Below, piece by piece: positions 5,841-5,845 of a DNA stretch of 5,845 nucleotides. The stretch is taken from assembly GCA_903934155.1 (NCBI GenBank), contig CAIZMS010000102.1:1-5845 (forward strand). The letters run 5' to 3'. Position 1 is the stretch's first letter. Each line of letters begins with the position of its first letter. This DNA comes from an uncultured bacterium. GTDB taxonomy: Bacteria > Verrucomicrobiota > Kiritimatiellia > CAIKKV01 > CAITUY01. Under the pieces are notes generated by a model. It saw nothing but the letters and a program-made list of their open reading frames with translations. It was not told where the DNA came from and searched no databases. A program made the translations under genes and the position numbers.

Positions 5841-5845
5841 TGCCG
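5840..5845 (+). CDS. Start of a further thi operon gene (partial)
   Basis: The thiG stop TGA (5838-5840) shares its final A with an ATG at 5840-5842, giving a TGATG overlap typical of translationally coupled genes. GGGAG (5831-5835) precedes this ATG at a suitable distance. Only Met-Pro can be read before the window ends. Operon context makes a thiamine gene such as thiH, thiF or thiE likely, but the sequence seen cannot decide this. Confidence 0.45.

Overview
This is a GC-rich bacterial window with four complete genes, all on the + strand, plus the first codons of a fifth at the right edge. It has two parts: a carbohydrate-related pair (a large secreted glycoside hydrolase and a cytoplasmic HAD phosphatase/mutase-like protein) and the start of a thiamine (vitamin B1) thiazole operon, thiS-thiG, under a TPP riboswitch. 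The large multidomain GH2-type enzyme, with a glutamine-amidotransferase-like region and a terminal beta-sandwich, resembles proteins common in the PVC superphylum (Kiritimatiellota, Lentisphaerota, Verrucomicrobiota, Planctomycetota). That placement is an inference from domain style, not proven by any marker gene here.

Layout. Bases 1-205 hold no gene I can name. All three forward frames are open from the left edge and stop at 92, 113 and 177, so the 3' end of an upstream gene could be here. A perfect 7+1+7 dyad lies at 138-152. Bases 206-3586 encode the secreted glycosidase, with signal peptide, GH2 jelly-roll, Ig-like domain, TIM barrel with both expected catalytic glutamates, and a long C-terminal extension. 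After a 45-base gap without an obvious terminator, bases 3632-4624 encode a HAD-superfamily IA protein with all four catalytic motifs and an unrecognised N-terminal extension of about 80 residues. The spacing suggests that these two genes are co-transcribed.

Bases 4625-4740 are non-coding. They hold a small inverted repeat with an overlapping direct repeat (4631-4666), then a cluster of five G-runs (4679-4715). Bases 4741-4843 are a TPP riboswitch (THI element) followed by an intrinsic terminator whose U-tract directly abuts the thiS start codon. The terminator's 3' arm contains the thiS ribosome binding site, so one hairpin could block both transcription and translation. A 10-pair interaction between the 5' strand of the aptamer and the terminator's 5' arm and loop is a good antiterminator candidate. 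thiS (4844-5044) encodes the sulfur carrier and thiG (5067-5840) the thiazole synthase. A new ATG overlaps the thiG stop codon by one base, so the operon very probably continues past the window.

How the genes work together: ThiS, once thiocarboxylated at its C-terminal glycine, gives sulfur to ThiG. ThiG condenses it with 1-deoxy-D-xylulose 5-phosphate and dehydroglycine to form the thiazole moiety of thiamine, and the riboswitch shuts the operon off when TPP is plentiful. The glycosidase probably trims an external glycan; the HAD protein may act on a phosphorylated sugar or other metabolite inside the cell. I see no mobile gene, CRISPR array, tRNA or rRNA. Apart from the compact riboswitch expression platform and the unusual domain extensions, this looks like ordinary genome content.
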